DNA of 64,000 nt from Embiotoca jacksoni (taxonomy: Eukaryota > Chordata > Actinopteri > Embiotocidae). The translations under genes and the position numbers were made by a program. A model generated the notes under the pieces. That model searched no databases. It had not been told where the DNA came from and saw nothing but the letters and a program-made list of their open reading frames with translations. This document shows positions 35,310 to 46,673 of the stretch, piece after piece. Location of the stretch: the NCBI GenBank assembly GCA_022577435.1, contig JAKOON010000013.1, positions 18,421,012-18,485,011 on the forward strand. The letters run 5' to 3'. Position 1 is the first letter of the stretch. The number at the start of each line of letters is the position of its first letter.

Positions 35310-35602
35310 CTGTAATGAAGGAGAGAAGAAGACACAGGTTAGAAGGAGGGAACGCTGCAGTGCGACTATCTAGTCCTAATAAAAGAAAACCAACTGAATT
35401 ATTCAGCCAAGAAAAAAAGAAATAACCTATATGAGTTTGGCACCTGGGCCTCCACAATTCTCTCTGAGTTGACTCTGTGACACGTTACTATATTTACACG
35501 AGACAAAGTGGCTCGCTAATGTAGGCAGAAGGCACTTAGGGAGCTTGTTCCACAAGCATAACGTCGGACCCTCTTCATCCACAACCGGGCATGTGCCCGC
35601 AG

Positions 35603-35603
<1 letters not shown>

Positions 35604-35646
<43 letters not shown>

Positions 35647-35668
35647 TGCGTGTGTGTGTGTGCGTGTG

Positions 35669-35701
<33 letters not shown>
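35604..35701 (+). repeat. (GT)n with GGT and GC interruptions
   Basis: A 98-bp GT array about 300 bp upstream of exon 3 (in transcript sense), with several GTGC and GGCG variants. Confidence 0.97.
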
Positions 35702-35704
<3 letters not shown>

Positions 35705-35816
35705 AGCGGGGTGTGACAGATGCTCACACGTCACCATTAGTGCTGACACCCCACACGGCACAGCTCAAGCAAATACGAGAAGATGCCAGTGAGCTTTAAC
35801 ACAAATTGGTCTTCAT

Positions 35817-35972
35817 ATATATATATATATTCAGCTGTTAATTTGCTCTATATATATTAAACATATATATATATAGAGAGAGAGAGAGCGAGAGAGAGAT
35901 ATATATTATATATCTGTAATATATAATATTATATATAATATTAATATATAATATATATATATAATATATAAA
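35817..35972 (+). repeat. AT/AG complex low-complexity block
   Basis: TA arrays, an AG array and imperfect palindromic ATATAATATTATATATAATA-type sequence. It can form cruciforms and lies about 500 bp upstream of exon 3 in transcript sense. Confidence 0.93.
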
Positions 35973-36079
35973 GTGGTAACATCCACCTTCCGTAGCCCCC
36001 CCGAGTCACATGACCTTCTGTTGCTTCCCTTGAACGTCCCCTCTTACACACAGTGAGGTGTTTGTGAGCACCCTGTCAG

Positions 36080-36493
36080 AGGTGCTCGGAGTGGCTGACT
36101 TCGAATGGAGAATCGATACGGCAGAGTGATTTACAGCACTCACAAGCACTCACGGGGTCGAGCCTATGGATGGCAGGCAGGGGTCGTACATCCATGTCAG
36201 TGGGGGGGGGGGGAGCCCTGCCACTACTTCACCAGCGCCCCACCTCAGCGGTGCATTATGCTCACTACAGCTCCAATCAAATAAAAGTAATGTATGGCAG
36301 TAACGCTATGGATTTTCCATCAACCTATGGCTTGTCACTTAGCTCGACGACCCGGGAGCGACGACCTACGGCGGCTCAAACTTGGAAAGATTAGTGCACC
36401 TATCAACTCGCGGCGGAAAAGGTCACACTCTCAAGGAGCATGAAACTAATGTCAGGCTCCAGTGTGACGGGTTGTGTGGGTGCGTGCGCGTGC

Positions 36494-36540
<47 letters not shown>

Positions 36541-37110
36541 GTGTGTGTAGGCTGGCGTGCACATGCTTGTGTCCATTAACTGAATTCTGTTTATCTTTCC
36601 AGGCTGTAAATTCAGGTCTAAGTTGGCAAACACACAGAATCCAGGAGGTAATTTCATTAGCCGGATCACCAGCGCTGTAAGCCCCGAACCAAACAGCATT
36701 AACCAGCGACCTTACTTTACTCTGGCAAAGAGGCAAACGTCCCACCAGCATCCAATTAAACATCCACTGATAACAGGGAACTCTGCTGACATTCGAGTCG
36801 AGCAGTGATCGACATGTTGACACGCCAAATACTGCGGCTATAAAAAAAAGAAAAAATGAATTTATGATGCGTAACAAGAAAAGAGGCCTCGGCGAACAAC
36901 CCTCGGAGGGTGACAGCTGCTCTGGCAGTGGCGTGGACAGCCCGTCCCGTCTGGCCGCGCCGACATCACTAACAAGAGCACGGCCGTATGGGAGCATTTT
37001 ACAACCTACGAGGACGGGAGCCGCTGATGTGTTTGATATGGAGGTGTGTCCTCTCGTCTTCGCTCCGTGACCTGATTCCTGACAGCATTTAAATTCCAGG
37101 GAGGTTCCCT
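36080..37110. promoter_or_regulatory. Enhancer-like block, intron 2
   Basis: Unique sequence broken by one GT array (36479-36549), with ggtaatttcattagccgg, gtccattaactgaattctg and aatccaattaaacatcc, and CpG-containing segments near 36880-37060. Confidence 0.3.
36479..36549 (+). repeat. (GT)n with GC interruptions
   Basis: GCGTGCGCGTGCG start, then about 25 GT units with one GC. Confidence 0.96.
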
Positions 37111-37202
37111 TCTAAATTACATATTTGTCAAAGTGTACAAGAGACGGAAGCGCTGCGCTAAAAGTGAAGTCCTGTCAAAGTCATTACGTTCCACATTCAC
37201 AC

Positions 37203-37443
37203 GGCGGCTGTGGTTCAGATGGTGTAGCGGGCCGCCCACTGATTATAAGCTTCTTCCTGCCCACATGCAAAGTGTCTTTGGGCAAGAAACTCAGCCCTAA
37301 GTTGCTCCTGATGGCAGGCGAGCACTTTGCATTGCAGCACGGTTCTCACCATGGAGCTTACCGTGTGCGTGAGCGGGTGAATGGGAGACAAACTGCAAAA
37401 CGCTTTGAGGCCGCTGAGGTGATAAAGCGCTATAAAGGTGCAG
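37203..37443 (+). mobile_element. tRNA-derived SINE
   Basis: The head carries a pol III A-box-like stretch (ctgtggttcagatggtgtag), followed by a middle section (gtgtctttgggcaagaaac, ctcctgatggcaggc, gagcactttgcattgcag, gtgagcgggtgaatgggaga) and a tail with aaacgctttgag and ataaagcgctataaaggtgc. This is the arrangement of a widespread teleost tRNA-type SINE. The expected B box (GGTTCGAAT-like) is replaced by unrelated sequence around 37240-37265, so the copy cannot be a competent pol III gene. Confidence 0.75.
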
Positions 37444-37639
37444 AGCCTTCACAACCCAACATACATCTACACTCCTCCTCTGACTGCGGTAGAGGTTTAT
37501 AGAGAAATGATCATGTGACACGCGTATTGTAAGACATGTAAAACAAAATAACAAGAATAACTTCATGAAATGACCTGAAAGCGTTTGCAGTTGAAACATT
37601 TGAAATGGTTGAAACAGTGAAACAGGTGGAGTTGTCGCT

Positions 37640-37860
37640 GAAGTAGCAGCCATGTTACCAATAAAACAAAGTTCTTCCTCGGAGAAGTAGAGAATCCAGT
37701 TGCAGTGGAAGCAATGAAAGAAGTGTAAACCTGAGTGTAACCGCTGAGTGACAGTTGAAATGAATGTAATGAAAAGAGTTGAAGATTCGGCTGAAGAGTA
37801 AAGGATCTGATTTTGGGCTGTCTGAGATGGAAGTCCAGGTCGTCAATCCAAGCTGATGAC
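37640..37860 (-). repeat. Dispersed repeat family 6, copy b (inverted)
   Basis: The minus strand reads ggattgacgacct, atctcagacagccc, actcttcagccgaatc, ttcaactcttttcattaca, caggtttacacttc, attgcttccactgcaact and ctacttctc, in the order of copy a. It lies in intron 2, so the two inverted copies flank exons 3 and 4. Confidence 0.65.
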
Positions 37861-38075
37861 ACCGAGACATGTCCACTAACAACTGGGTGGAAACATGGAC
37901 GATCAAAGACAGCCTGCAGCAAAATTCAGACAGTGGCAGGAAAATCCTCTGCAGCTACGACCCCCGTCTACAAATATTTTATATTGGATTTTAATTCATA
38001 TTTTTGAGTTCCCACAACTTTTACTTCTCACTTATGCCCAACAATATAAACCGGTGCTTAACGTGTTAATTCCAT

Positions 38076-38146
38076 CGTCAGTCAAAGTGTCTAATACACC
38101 TGTCGATCCACTGCAGGATACTGACGTCCCCCTCTGTCTCGCCAAG
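38076..38146 (-). repeat. Dispersed repeat family 5, copy 5 (inverted)
   Basis: On the minus strand it reads ccttggcgagacagag, gacgtcagtatcctgcagtg and gatcgacaggtgtatt, the same core as the four plus-strand copies. It is only about 300 bp from copy 4 and in opposite orientation. Confidence 0.5.
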
Positions 38147-38420
38147 GGATGAAAAGTAAGAGGCCTCCTGTTTGGCCAACAGAAACACAAGGTTGGGTTT
38201 AGGATGAAACTACTCTGTTGGGTTGGAAAAAAAGATATCAATGCCACTTTCTCACAGACTCAAACCCTGTGTGTCCTGTGTGAAAGTCCTGAGTTTAAAC
38301 TGCCCACCCACCCCGGACCTCCTTCCCTACTCTGACTTTATCACTTTTCTACCTCTTCAAGTGACCTTAGTGGCGTGACCTACTTCTTTAACCCTGGTCT
38401 TACATGCGTGTACTTTTCAC

Positions 38421-38530
38421 ACTGAGGCAAAGGAAAATGTGACCCTGACACGATGCCCTCTAGTGGACTGACGCTTGTACTACATGCTTTGGCGTGATAC
38501 GGGTCTGGGTCGAAAGCTGCACTATGCACC
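38421..38530 (+). repeat. Dispersed repeat family 5, copy 4
   Basis: Core reads gaggcaaaggaaaatgtgac, ccctctagtggactgacgct and actacatgctttggcgtgat, with the flank ctgcactatgcacc matching that of copy 2. Confidence 0.6.
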
Positions 38531-39700
38531 AGATGTAATTACTGACAAAGAGGGCCTTTGATTAAAACTAATCAGAAGAGCCTGAGTCCAATTTCATGGT
38601 TCCTGTTTGGAGGTGGGAAATATTCAGAAGGTTGAGAGGAGTTCACGGTCTGACATACAACAAGGACTGCTTGCTTTACTGTCCAACTCTGACTCCAAAC
38701 ATCTTTAAATTAGAAATATCCGACTTCAGGATGTAATCTGAACTTAATCCAGTTATTTTCTATCTAGAGATTAAATCAAAAGACCAGTTCGTCCAACGCA
38801 GTGTGTCAGGAAGACCTGGGGTTTCTTCTGGGGGTTCAGGAGCCGTGTTATAATAACATATTGGTCTTTAAATTGAATACCTAATCAATGAACTATCTGA
38901 TGACCTTCAACGCTCTGCGTCTCTCGTTACAGATCACAAGAATGGATGTGGGGACATGACTCAGTCACTGGCCTGTGATGGTCCAGGGAACTTTCCAACG
39001 CAAATGGGCTGGGGGATTATTCAATTCAGTGCGATGCAATGCAAAGCAGTGTTTATACTACCGCAGCAGGGAAGGCGGAATCCCATTTACCTCAGTATAC
39101 TGCACAAATGTAGGGCAGGCAAATGACCCGGCTTTGCTTATGGGTTTGACTGGGAGATCCTCACACAATGAATTGATTGGACTGGATAAGTAAGAAGATG
39201 AGAAGCCAAGTCTTTGAAAAGGCCGTAGTCACTGTGTGTGTCACAGCTCTCATGTAACAGTAGTGAGGTTTTGCTTACTTTTATTGGATCCAATAAAATT
39301 CAGCCGAGAGCTAAATCGAGGTCTCAGGAGTTCACACGCAGCTCGTTCCTTTAAACACAGTTCTGCTAAGTTGGGATCCCAACAACTGAAATATTGTTTG
39401 CAGTGACAGAAAAAACAACAATCCCTTTATGTTTTTTATGCTCCTTCCTGTAATTTGCCGTCTCCGGTGGTGACGTGAGTTACACTTGAAGAAAAATGTG
39501 AATGACTGACGGCACAAACTTGTGCGCATGCAAGCAAGTAAGACTGGCTTCCAGGTGTCAATGTTTCTTTAAAACCGTGTTCAGAGGGAGATTCTTGCAA
39601 ATGGTTCAGATCACAATCTTCCTTCTCTCTTAGATAAGAGACCTACATTTCTCAGGCATTTTACATTTATTGTCAGCTGGACAAACACACTGAACTAACT

Positions 39701-39742
39701 GCAGAGTTCATCTAAAGTACTGCAGAGTTCATCTAAAGTGCT
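39701..39742 (+). repeat. 20-bp tandem duplication
   Basis: The unit gcagagttcatctaaagt occurs twice in a row, joined by act. A local duplication with nothing else attached. Confidence 0.7.
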
Positions 39743-41040
39743 CCAGACATGTTCGGTATAAAAAAAAAAAAAAACGTGTTACGGGAAAAAAAACCATTGC
39801 AAATTGAGTCACATTCTAACATCACAAACATGAGAAGCAAATCGAACAAGGAGAATACTTGAGCACTCTTTAAACTTTAAACAAGGTGTGCCAAAAAAAA
39901 AACATTGTATTTCCTGGAAGGAATTCCCTCAGGCTGCAGACTTGCTCTGCTGGGCTTCTCACTGAAAGCACTGATAAGACAACATCTATGACCGACCGAA
40001 GACATATACCAAGATTCAATTCAACTCCATTTACAAACCACCATTTAACAGTCATCTCAGGGCCCAGAGAGGTCGAGACCTTCCAATATAACAGAGATAT
40101 GTAGACCGAGAGAAGGCAAGCAGGTCCCAACAAGCTACTTTTAGCAGCACAATGGCCTCTCAGTAGTCGCAGCGCTAAAACAGCCAGTTCAACAGCTTTT
40201 ATTGTGTATTTTCCAGGATGTTGAAGGGGAAATATGTTGTGATGAGTTGTGACATGTGAAAAAAATGATCTTTCCTCGCAAGCTTGTTAATCGGCAATAG
40301 TTGACTGAGTGCATGCATGAAGTCGTCTTGGAGCAGCGACGCACGCGTTTTACACGGTATTCTGATTTCATAACTTGATCCCGCGTTGTGTTCTTTATGT
40401 TGACACTGATGTTGTCTTCTTATTTCTTACTTTATTTGCTTGCTGTACGTTCTGGACTATGTACTCCGTGTAAATGTAAAGCGCATTGGGATCATGTTGC
40501 TTGGTGATTGTCCACTTTAAACACAGATTAATTGATATTAATATAAGTGAATTAACAACACTAGTTTCCAGTCTTTTTCAGTTGACAACAAGACGGTCCT
40601 ATGTGATCGAAGCAACAGTGCTGATTCACTTCATAAGGTACGAGACCAACGTTTTCCTGTGTGAAACAGCCTTTAGATTCTTGCCAAGTCATGTCGCTCC
40701 ACTGAGTTAAAAATACAATGTGCTTTTATTTATCACTTCCACTTTTTTCAATGAAAAAAATATGGTTTTCAGAGGTGAACCGATGGCTCAGAAGCCACAG
40801 TGAGTGTATTGTGTGTGCAGAGGGGGGTCGCGATGAGGGAGCGCAGAGGCGCTGATTGTAGTTCAACTCTCGCCGTCACCGCTGGTTGTTCCCAGCCACG
40901 CAGAGTTCAGAGTCGGATGCTTCTTTCCATGACGTCAGCCGGCAGCGGCAGCACAGAGATGGCATGAAGCTACAGGCCCGCCTGGTTCACACAGGGGCAC
41001 ACCTCCCTCTCTCTGCATGCTTGTCCTTCCCATTTTTCCC

Positions 41041-41042
<2 letters not shown>

Positions 41043-41101
<59 letters not shown>
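41043..41101 (+). repeat. (AC)n microsatellite
   Basis: About 29 units. A second, parallel array follows 90 bp later. Confidence 0.98.
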
Positions 41102-41104
<3 letters not shown>

Positions 41105-41187
41105 GATGCCATACCTTCCTCTAAAGCACACAGGCCGACTACGCAATGCAAACAGAATTCTTCAACAGCCGTAATCAGGACATGCTT

Positions 41188-41192
<5 letters not shown>

Positions 41193-41251
<59 letters not shown>
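41193..41251 (+). repeat. (CA)n microsatellite
   Basis: About 29 units in the same orientation as 41043-41101. Confidence 0.98.
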
Positions 41252-41254
<3 letters not shown>

Positions 41255-41620
41255 TTATCCAATAACGTCAGTTATAAACAGAACATGCAGGCTTGGATCA
41301 CCTGGTAGACAACATGTTTTGGCCTGCCGGTGACAGTAATAATTACGAGGAAGGGAAAGGCCAGGTGAGCTCGCGGCCTTGCAGAGCTGAACAGATGTTT
41401 ATCTGACGTTTTTTTTTAAACTTAGGGAACTCACTGTGCCGCCTCCAACAAGGGGACATTTTTTCAGCATGATTTAAAACCTTTTAATATATCTCAACTA
41501 ACTGGCCTGACAACGAACATTAAAAACTGCTAAAACTGGAAATCAGGAACCAATTTCAAAGATCAGCCTCAGAGACAAGGTGGTAGATGAGGCCTGAAGC
41601 CATTCAGATTTGTTTATTCA

Positions 41621-41805
41621 AAATAATTAAATTTATTTGTATTGTGCCAAATCACAAAATGGGTAATTTCAGGGCGCTTAACATAGAAAGGTACTGATAA
41701 CAGAACTTTACAATATTATAGACAGGAAACCATTCAAGAATTGCCACGAGAGCCAAGGTGGGAAGGAAAAACTCTCTTTTACCAGGAGGAAACCTCCTGA
41801 GCATT
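41621..41805 (+). mobile_element. Dispersed teleost element fragment (family 3, copy b)
   Basis: Blocks gtattgtgccaaatcacaa, gcgcttaacatag, gggaaggaaaaactctcttt and ggaggaaacctcctgagc occur in the same order and spacing as in 3796-3995. Same orientation. Insertion ends and target duplications are not visible. Confidence 0.55.
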
Positions 41806-42914
41806 TCTGATTTCATCACTCTCTACATTACTCCATGCCATAATTCAAAGTGTAGAAATAACATGAGCAAAGTGGATCATCCAGAGGGAGTTAAGATGCT
41901 AATATCAGCAAGGTTTAGCACTAGAATGGATCTGCCAGAGGGACCCCTGCTCTAAACTCTACACTGCTGTGATTGGTTTGTTTCACTGACAGTCAAATGC
42001 CCTTAACCCTACACCTAATCTTAACTCTCCCACAAACAATCACAGGCAGAGCATCCCTCCCATTCCAACCCAACAGCTCATATATTGCATCGATCGTAAA
42101 TCCCTAACAGTTATATAACCATTCTTACAGTATAAGGACTTATTGAAGCATTACTGGATTATACAGCGCTTTTGGCCAGAAACTGGCTGAGCAACATCCG
42201 CTGTCAGATGTTTAGTGAACTGCTGCCATGGGAAATACCAACCCGGAGAAGTTGTTTTTACACATATGTACAATATATATGTAACATCATCCTTTTAAAA
42301 ATGAAAACAAAATAGTAACACTGGCTGTGGAATTACTGTTTTGTTAATAGTTCCTTCCACAAAAGTGAAAAGAATTCAAACGTCGACTTTGACACCGAGT
42401 GTAGATGTGTAGTAAAATCTAAATCTTGGACTGGGATGACTGTGATCAGGAACATGTAGACGGAAAATGATTAAAAATCCTTCAGTATTCAGAACATCAT
42501 TTGGTTTGTGCCCTTACAAGTCATGAGGGAAGTCACATCGTGTTCCAGCTCTCAGTAGATTTAATGGAACGTGGTTGTTTGGCAGTTACCAGGAAACCTA
42601 ATCATAAAGATCAGTATTCGCTTTTTGGTTATTAGTCCTGCATCACATTTAATCTGTTTGGTATGTATTCAGTTTATGGGAGAAAATCTATTTCTCAAGC
42701 ATGCAGCAATCCATGACTGCAATCATTTCACTGCACTGCAAGAAAATACAGGTACAGCGATGCAGTTTGCAAATTATTACTCCAAAATGTAATATCTCAA
42801 TAGGTTGAGTAATGAATCAATGAATTATCTGATTAGAAGTATAACTTTTTATGTCTTTGCAACAATATCTAAACATTTGACAAACACTATTCCTTCTTGA
42901 ATGACGACAGGCTG

Positions 42915-42964
<50 letters not shown>
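42915..42964 (+). repeat. (TG)n microsatellite
   Basis: About 25 units. Confidence 0.97.
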
Positions 42965-42966
<2 letters not shown>

Positions 42967-43765
42967 AGGGTGAGTCTGGAATATGTTATGCCACAACCAA
43001 TGAACCAGAGCTTCCCGGGAATGGCAAATAAGATTGTGTGTTTTTCCTATTCAGTGTTTGAGGTGTCATTTATTGACTCGGTTTATATAGTTTTACCAGC
43101 AACTCCCAACCGCTGTTACGCAGAAAAAAATGGAAGCTGTAGTAGAAAAAAAAAGTGGTGACTGATTCAGTTAGATTGCATACTGAATATGTGCACAAAG
43201 GCAACTAATAACAGCCAATAAATACACAAAAAAACAGCTACTCATCACACAGCACTGGTGTACCACATTTGCAACATGCCTATGTTTGTTCACTTATTTG
43301 CAATGAGGAGTTCCTTTATTTATATGAGGAACAATTGAAAAGAAAAAAAACACCACATCATGAATGTAATGTTTAAAAAAAATGCAAAAATCATAAAAAC
43401 TTCAATTTACAACATTAAAGGCCTCAAAAGTTAAAAGAGCTCGAGGAATTTAAACCCTAAGAATTCAGAAATCATACATTCATTCACAGTCATTCATTCA
43501 CCAATAAGCTAACAGCTCAGGACTGAGGTCATACCTGGAAAATAAATGTTCAGGTCATTCAGGGGCTTTTTCAAAACAAGCTACGACTAGAAATCTGCTG
43601 AGTCCAACCCCTTCCTGAAGATGAAATGCCCCTGAGTAACTTCTAAACACTGAGAGGCCCTCACCTATCGGATCAAAGCTTTGCATCGTGAAATGTGGGT
43701 TTGTGTTGTAAAGGTGTGTGACGTGTTTCCAAGACAGAATCCTGCTCCTGTTTGGTCTCACTTGC

Positions 43766-43985
43766 TGTATTGCTGAGACAGGAACACAGAGACAGAAGCA
43801 GTGAGACAGGAACACTGAGACAGAAGCAGTGAGACAGGAACAATAAGACAGAAGCAGTGAGACAGTAACACTGAGACAGGAACACAGAGACAGGAACACA
43901 GAGACAGAAGCAGTGAGACTGAAGCAGTGACACTAACAATAAGACAGACGCAGTGAGACAGAAGCAGTGAGACAGGAACATAGAG
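43766..43985 (+). repeat. Minisatellite, about 14/28-bp unit
   Basis: Tandem units alternate between gagacagaagcagt and gagacaggaacac(t/a), giving a 14-13-nt compound period with point differences between units and one interruption (gtgacactaacaataagaca). The long minus-strand frames here (repeating leucine/serine/cysteine-rich peptides) are a by-product of the repeat, not a gene. Not a CRISPR array: no conserved spacer pattern, and the genome is eukaryotic. Confidence 0.85.
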
Positions 43986-46584
43986 ACGTGCTTTCACATT
44001 TGACTTTGTTGTACCAGCTTTTGGACGCAGAGTAGAATTTCTGAAGTGGACATAAATTGAAATTCTTCCCACCGTCTGTGTGAGGAAATATAAAGTAGAC
44101 TCTTTATGCATTTTTGTTCTATTTTTCAAACATGTGTGGAAACAGTTTTTTATCTTAATCTGTGAGGTAAATGCTCTTTGGGCTGCAGGGCCACCGACGC
44201 AAACGAGGACAAGGATGAGCCTGCTTGAAATATCCACGCTTGGAAAGTGGAAGGTATTTAGCCTAGCTTGCTAACATCAGCACAGATTCCCACAGCATGT
44301 TTTTTTTTCTTTAGTTCATGTCGAGTCATTAGCTGCCACACACCGAGTGTTGTGTTTGAGTTACATCACACAAAGAAGTCTATTTAATGGCATGCATACA
44401 TTAATATGTCTTTTAAGTCACAGAGAAATTAACATTCAGATTCAAAGAGGGGCCGTTCAAACCACAGCCAACACTTGTCAGCGAGTTGACTGCCTGTTTG
44501 TTTGGTGAACCTGAAGTGATTTTAACTGATCGACAGACCTCGTACCAATCAAGTTACTTTACTTTGATTGTTTACCAGCAACAACGCACATTAACTGTCA
44601 TCAATATGATGTAAATGCATCGGATTTTGCCAAAAGGCTCAATCACCTCCCCGTGGAACACGAATGCAGGTGGCGCAATAACAACGGAAAACTAAATCAA
44701 ACTCTAATTTAAAATCTTGTTTTTGATACAGTTTTGCCCAAATAAGTACAATCATTTTTTAAAATTTTTTTTTAAATTTAAATTTCATTTGAATTTGAAC
44801 TGATCCAATAAGCATAAACTGTACATGCCCTCAGGAGGGAACACGAATGAAAACATACTGAGTTTGTATCGTGAATTTTCCCAAGTTGTGAATACAAATT
44901 CAGGCAAACATCAAACTATCGGTTTCTCTCTTCTCTCTTTGTCACTTTCAGCAGCACTTTCAGACTGCAGTTACGAGGCTGAGCCACCTCACTTCCCTTA
45001 ACCCAGTGGAAAGAGTTGTGGTTAGTCTGGGGTTCCTATGTAGATGAAAAGGTAAGATATGAAACATGACTGAGATCGAGCTTTTTTTTTTCTTATTGGA
45101 AAGTAAAACAAGGCAATTAGAGAGTGAAAATAAGGTGAATGAGATCAGAGCGGCTTAAAGCAACATTTGTCTGCAAGAGTTGTAAAAAATGTTTTAAAAG
45201 AAGTGCACTGAGTAAAGCGTCTCACAGGTCACAGCAGAGTAAGACGTTACAGTGGGAGGAAGCGTATGCCTCCACTCGACTTGATCTACAGCTGCAGCTT
45301 CAAAGAAAAGTCACATGGACTATCCTCAAGGTTTGTGATCAGAGTCACGTGACAACATTTGAAGCTACAAGAACACATGGCGGACCAACAACGCGTCCAC
45401 TGTACTGCTAATGCAGGACGGGATGATGTGGAAAAGTGAAACCATTCAGTCGTATCAAATACAAAAGAACAACTTCAATGTATTGTAGAAGATTTATGAC
45501 ATGTCATGAGCCAGCAGCAAAGACGTCTCTGTTGATCAGTTTCTAATACATGACTGTACCCTGGAGGAGAAAACTACAAAGACTCTCTCGTGTGTGCTAC
45601 TGTTAATCAAGCAGAGTGAGTTGAGCTAATGCATCAATGAGTTGTACTCATTGTGTTAGACAGTGTTTACCATCAGCAAACTGGACATTAAGAGTATATT
45701 GAGACCTGCGTTCATGCCGACAGTGCATCCAGCAACAGCCCCGACTTAAGTCTGAGGGACATATTACCTGTTAGGCAACAATCATGATGCCGTGTTTCGC
45801 CTATGCGGGCTACACCGTCAGATGACATAATAATAACAGGTTGGCCTATTTAAGTTATTTTCTCCTCGAGCAACTTGATGGGAAGCCAAGGGGAGGCTAC
45901 TCTTGTATATAGCTGTTAAAGTAAAAATACGGACACTGGTACATCTATCAGCTCCGAAAGTCCTACAAAAAAAACAAGCTAAGGTAATTTAATAAAGCCA
46001 TCAAGGGCGGGAATGATGAATCCACTTGACAGTAACCGCCCGTAAGGGACGCTGTAAGACGTGAAGCGAGCGCACCTGAAAGAAGGTAGTGAGGATATCA
46101 TTGGTTAATGTCATTCCTGGCATTCTATTGGTTGGGGACTTTTGGCAGGGTTATTTCACAAAAATCTGAGAGCGCAAGCGGAGAGCTGAGAGCTGAGTGC
46201 AAGGAGGAGAGTTAAACTGGGGACGAGGACACTTCTGAAAGAGAGCCGAGCAAATCCACGAGCGAGCGCCGACCATTTGAGTCCGAAGGGAGACTTTTAT
46301 AGAGAATATTACAATAATTGATTGTGAAAACTAAAAATCATGCTCTCAAGCTGAGAGAGCATGCTCTTGACTTATGGCAGTGATACACCCCCACATCCAT
46401 GAAACACAACACAAAGCAGGGCAGAGGAACAGGCAAATTAGCGCGACTGTCAGTGAAAGAGAAACGAATGAGTGACTCCCATACTGAGCTCAAATGAAAC
46501 GGTTGGACAGAAACTAAGTAAATTAATAGTGGTTACTGGACGTAACTGCAGTTCAATGAGTACGATCGTATTTTGTTTCTTTCA

Positions 46585-46610
46585 GGGGGCGGGGGGAGGG
46601 GGAGCGGGGG
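46585..46610 (+). other. G-quadruplex motif next to the exon 2 donor
   Basis: Four G tracts of 5, 6, 5 and 5 separated by c, a and agc, on the plus strand (the template strand of inpp5a). It ends 21 nt downstream of the exon 2 donor; in the transcript it is a C-rich tract. It fits the G3+N1-7 consensus with room to spare. Effect on transcription or splicing is inference. Confidence 0.8.
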
Positions 46611-46631
46611 TTGGTGGTGAGTGTCGCTTAC

Positions 46632-46673
46632 CTGGTAAAACTCCCGCAGCCATATTTTCTGTAGGTTTTCAGG
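46632..46673 (-). CDS. inpp5a: inpp5a coding exon 2 (42 nt)
   Basis: Reads PENLQKIWLREFYQ (14 codons, phase 0 at both ends). As I recall human INPP5A, this is residues 26-39 with one change (Asn to Ile after QK). The acceptor has a long uninterrupted pyrimidine tract ending ttttcag|CCTG and the donor is CAG|gtaagc. The segment is an early helix of the endonuclease/exonuclease/phosphatase fold, between the N-terminal ANVG strand (exon 1, not in the window) and the metal-binding Glu strand (exon 3). The exon is very small and keeps frame if skipped. A G-rich block on the plus strand (C-rich in the transcript) lies just downstream of the donor at 46585-46610. Identity is certain from sequence plus phase continuity with exon 3. 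Confidence 0.95.

Larger units (their letters stand above)
35310..46631 (-). other. inpp5a: inpp5a intron 2 (11.3 kb)
   Basis: Begins with gtaagc at 46631-46626 and ends ttacag at 35310. It contains a tRNA-derived SINE (37203-37443), dispersed-repeat copies in inverted (37640-37860, 38076-38146) and direct (38421-38530) orientation, a second copy of an interspersed element (41621-41805), a minisatellite (43766-43985), an AT/AG complex repeat (35817-35972), several GT/CA arrays and an enhancer-like block at 36080-37110. No further coding exon was seen. 44300-46100 shows nothing I can name beyond AT-rich unique-looking sequence. Confidence 0.85.

Noticed and set aside
43766..43985. CRISPR-like regular array
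   Set aside because: Eukaryotic minisatellite. The units are contiguous and degenerate, without unique spacers.
43758..44237. 159-codon minus-strand frame with repeated leucine/serine/cysteine peptides
   Set aside because: It is a translation of the minisatellite. The peptide periodicity follows the DNA unit.
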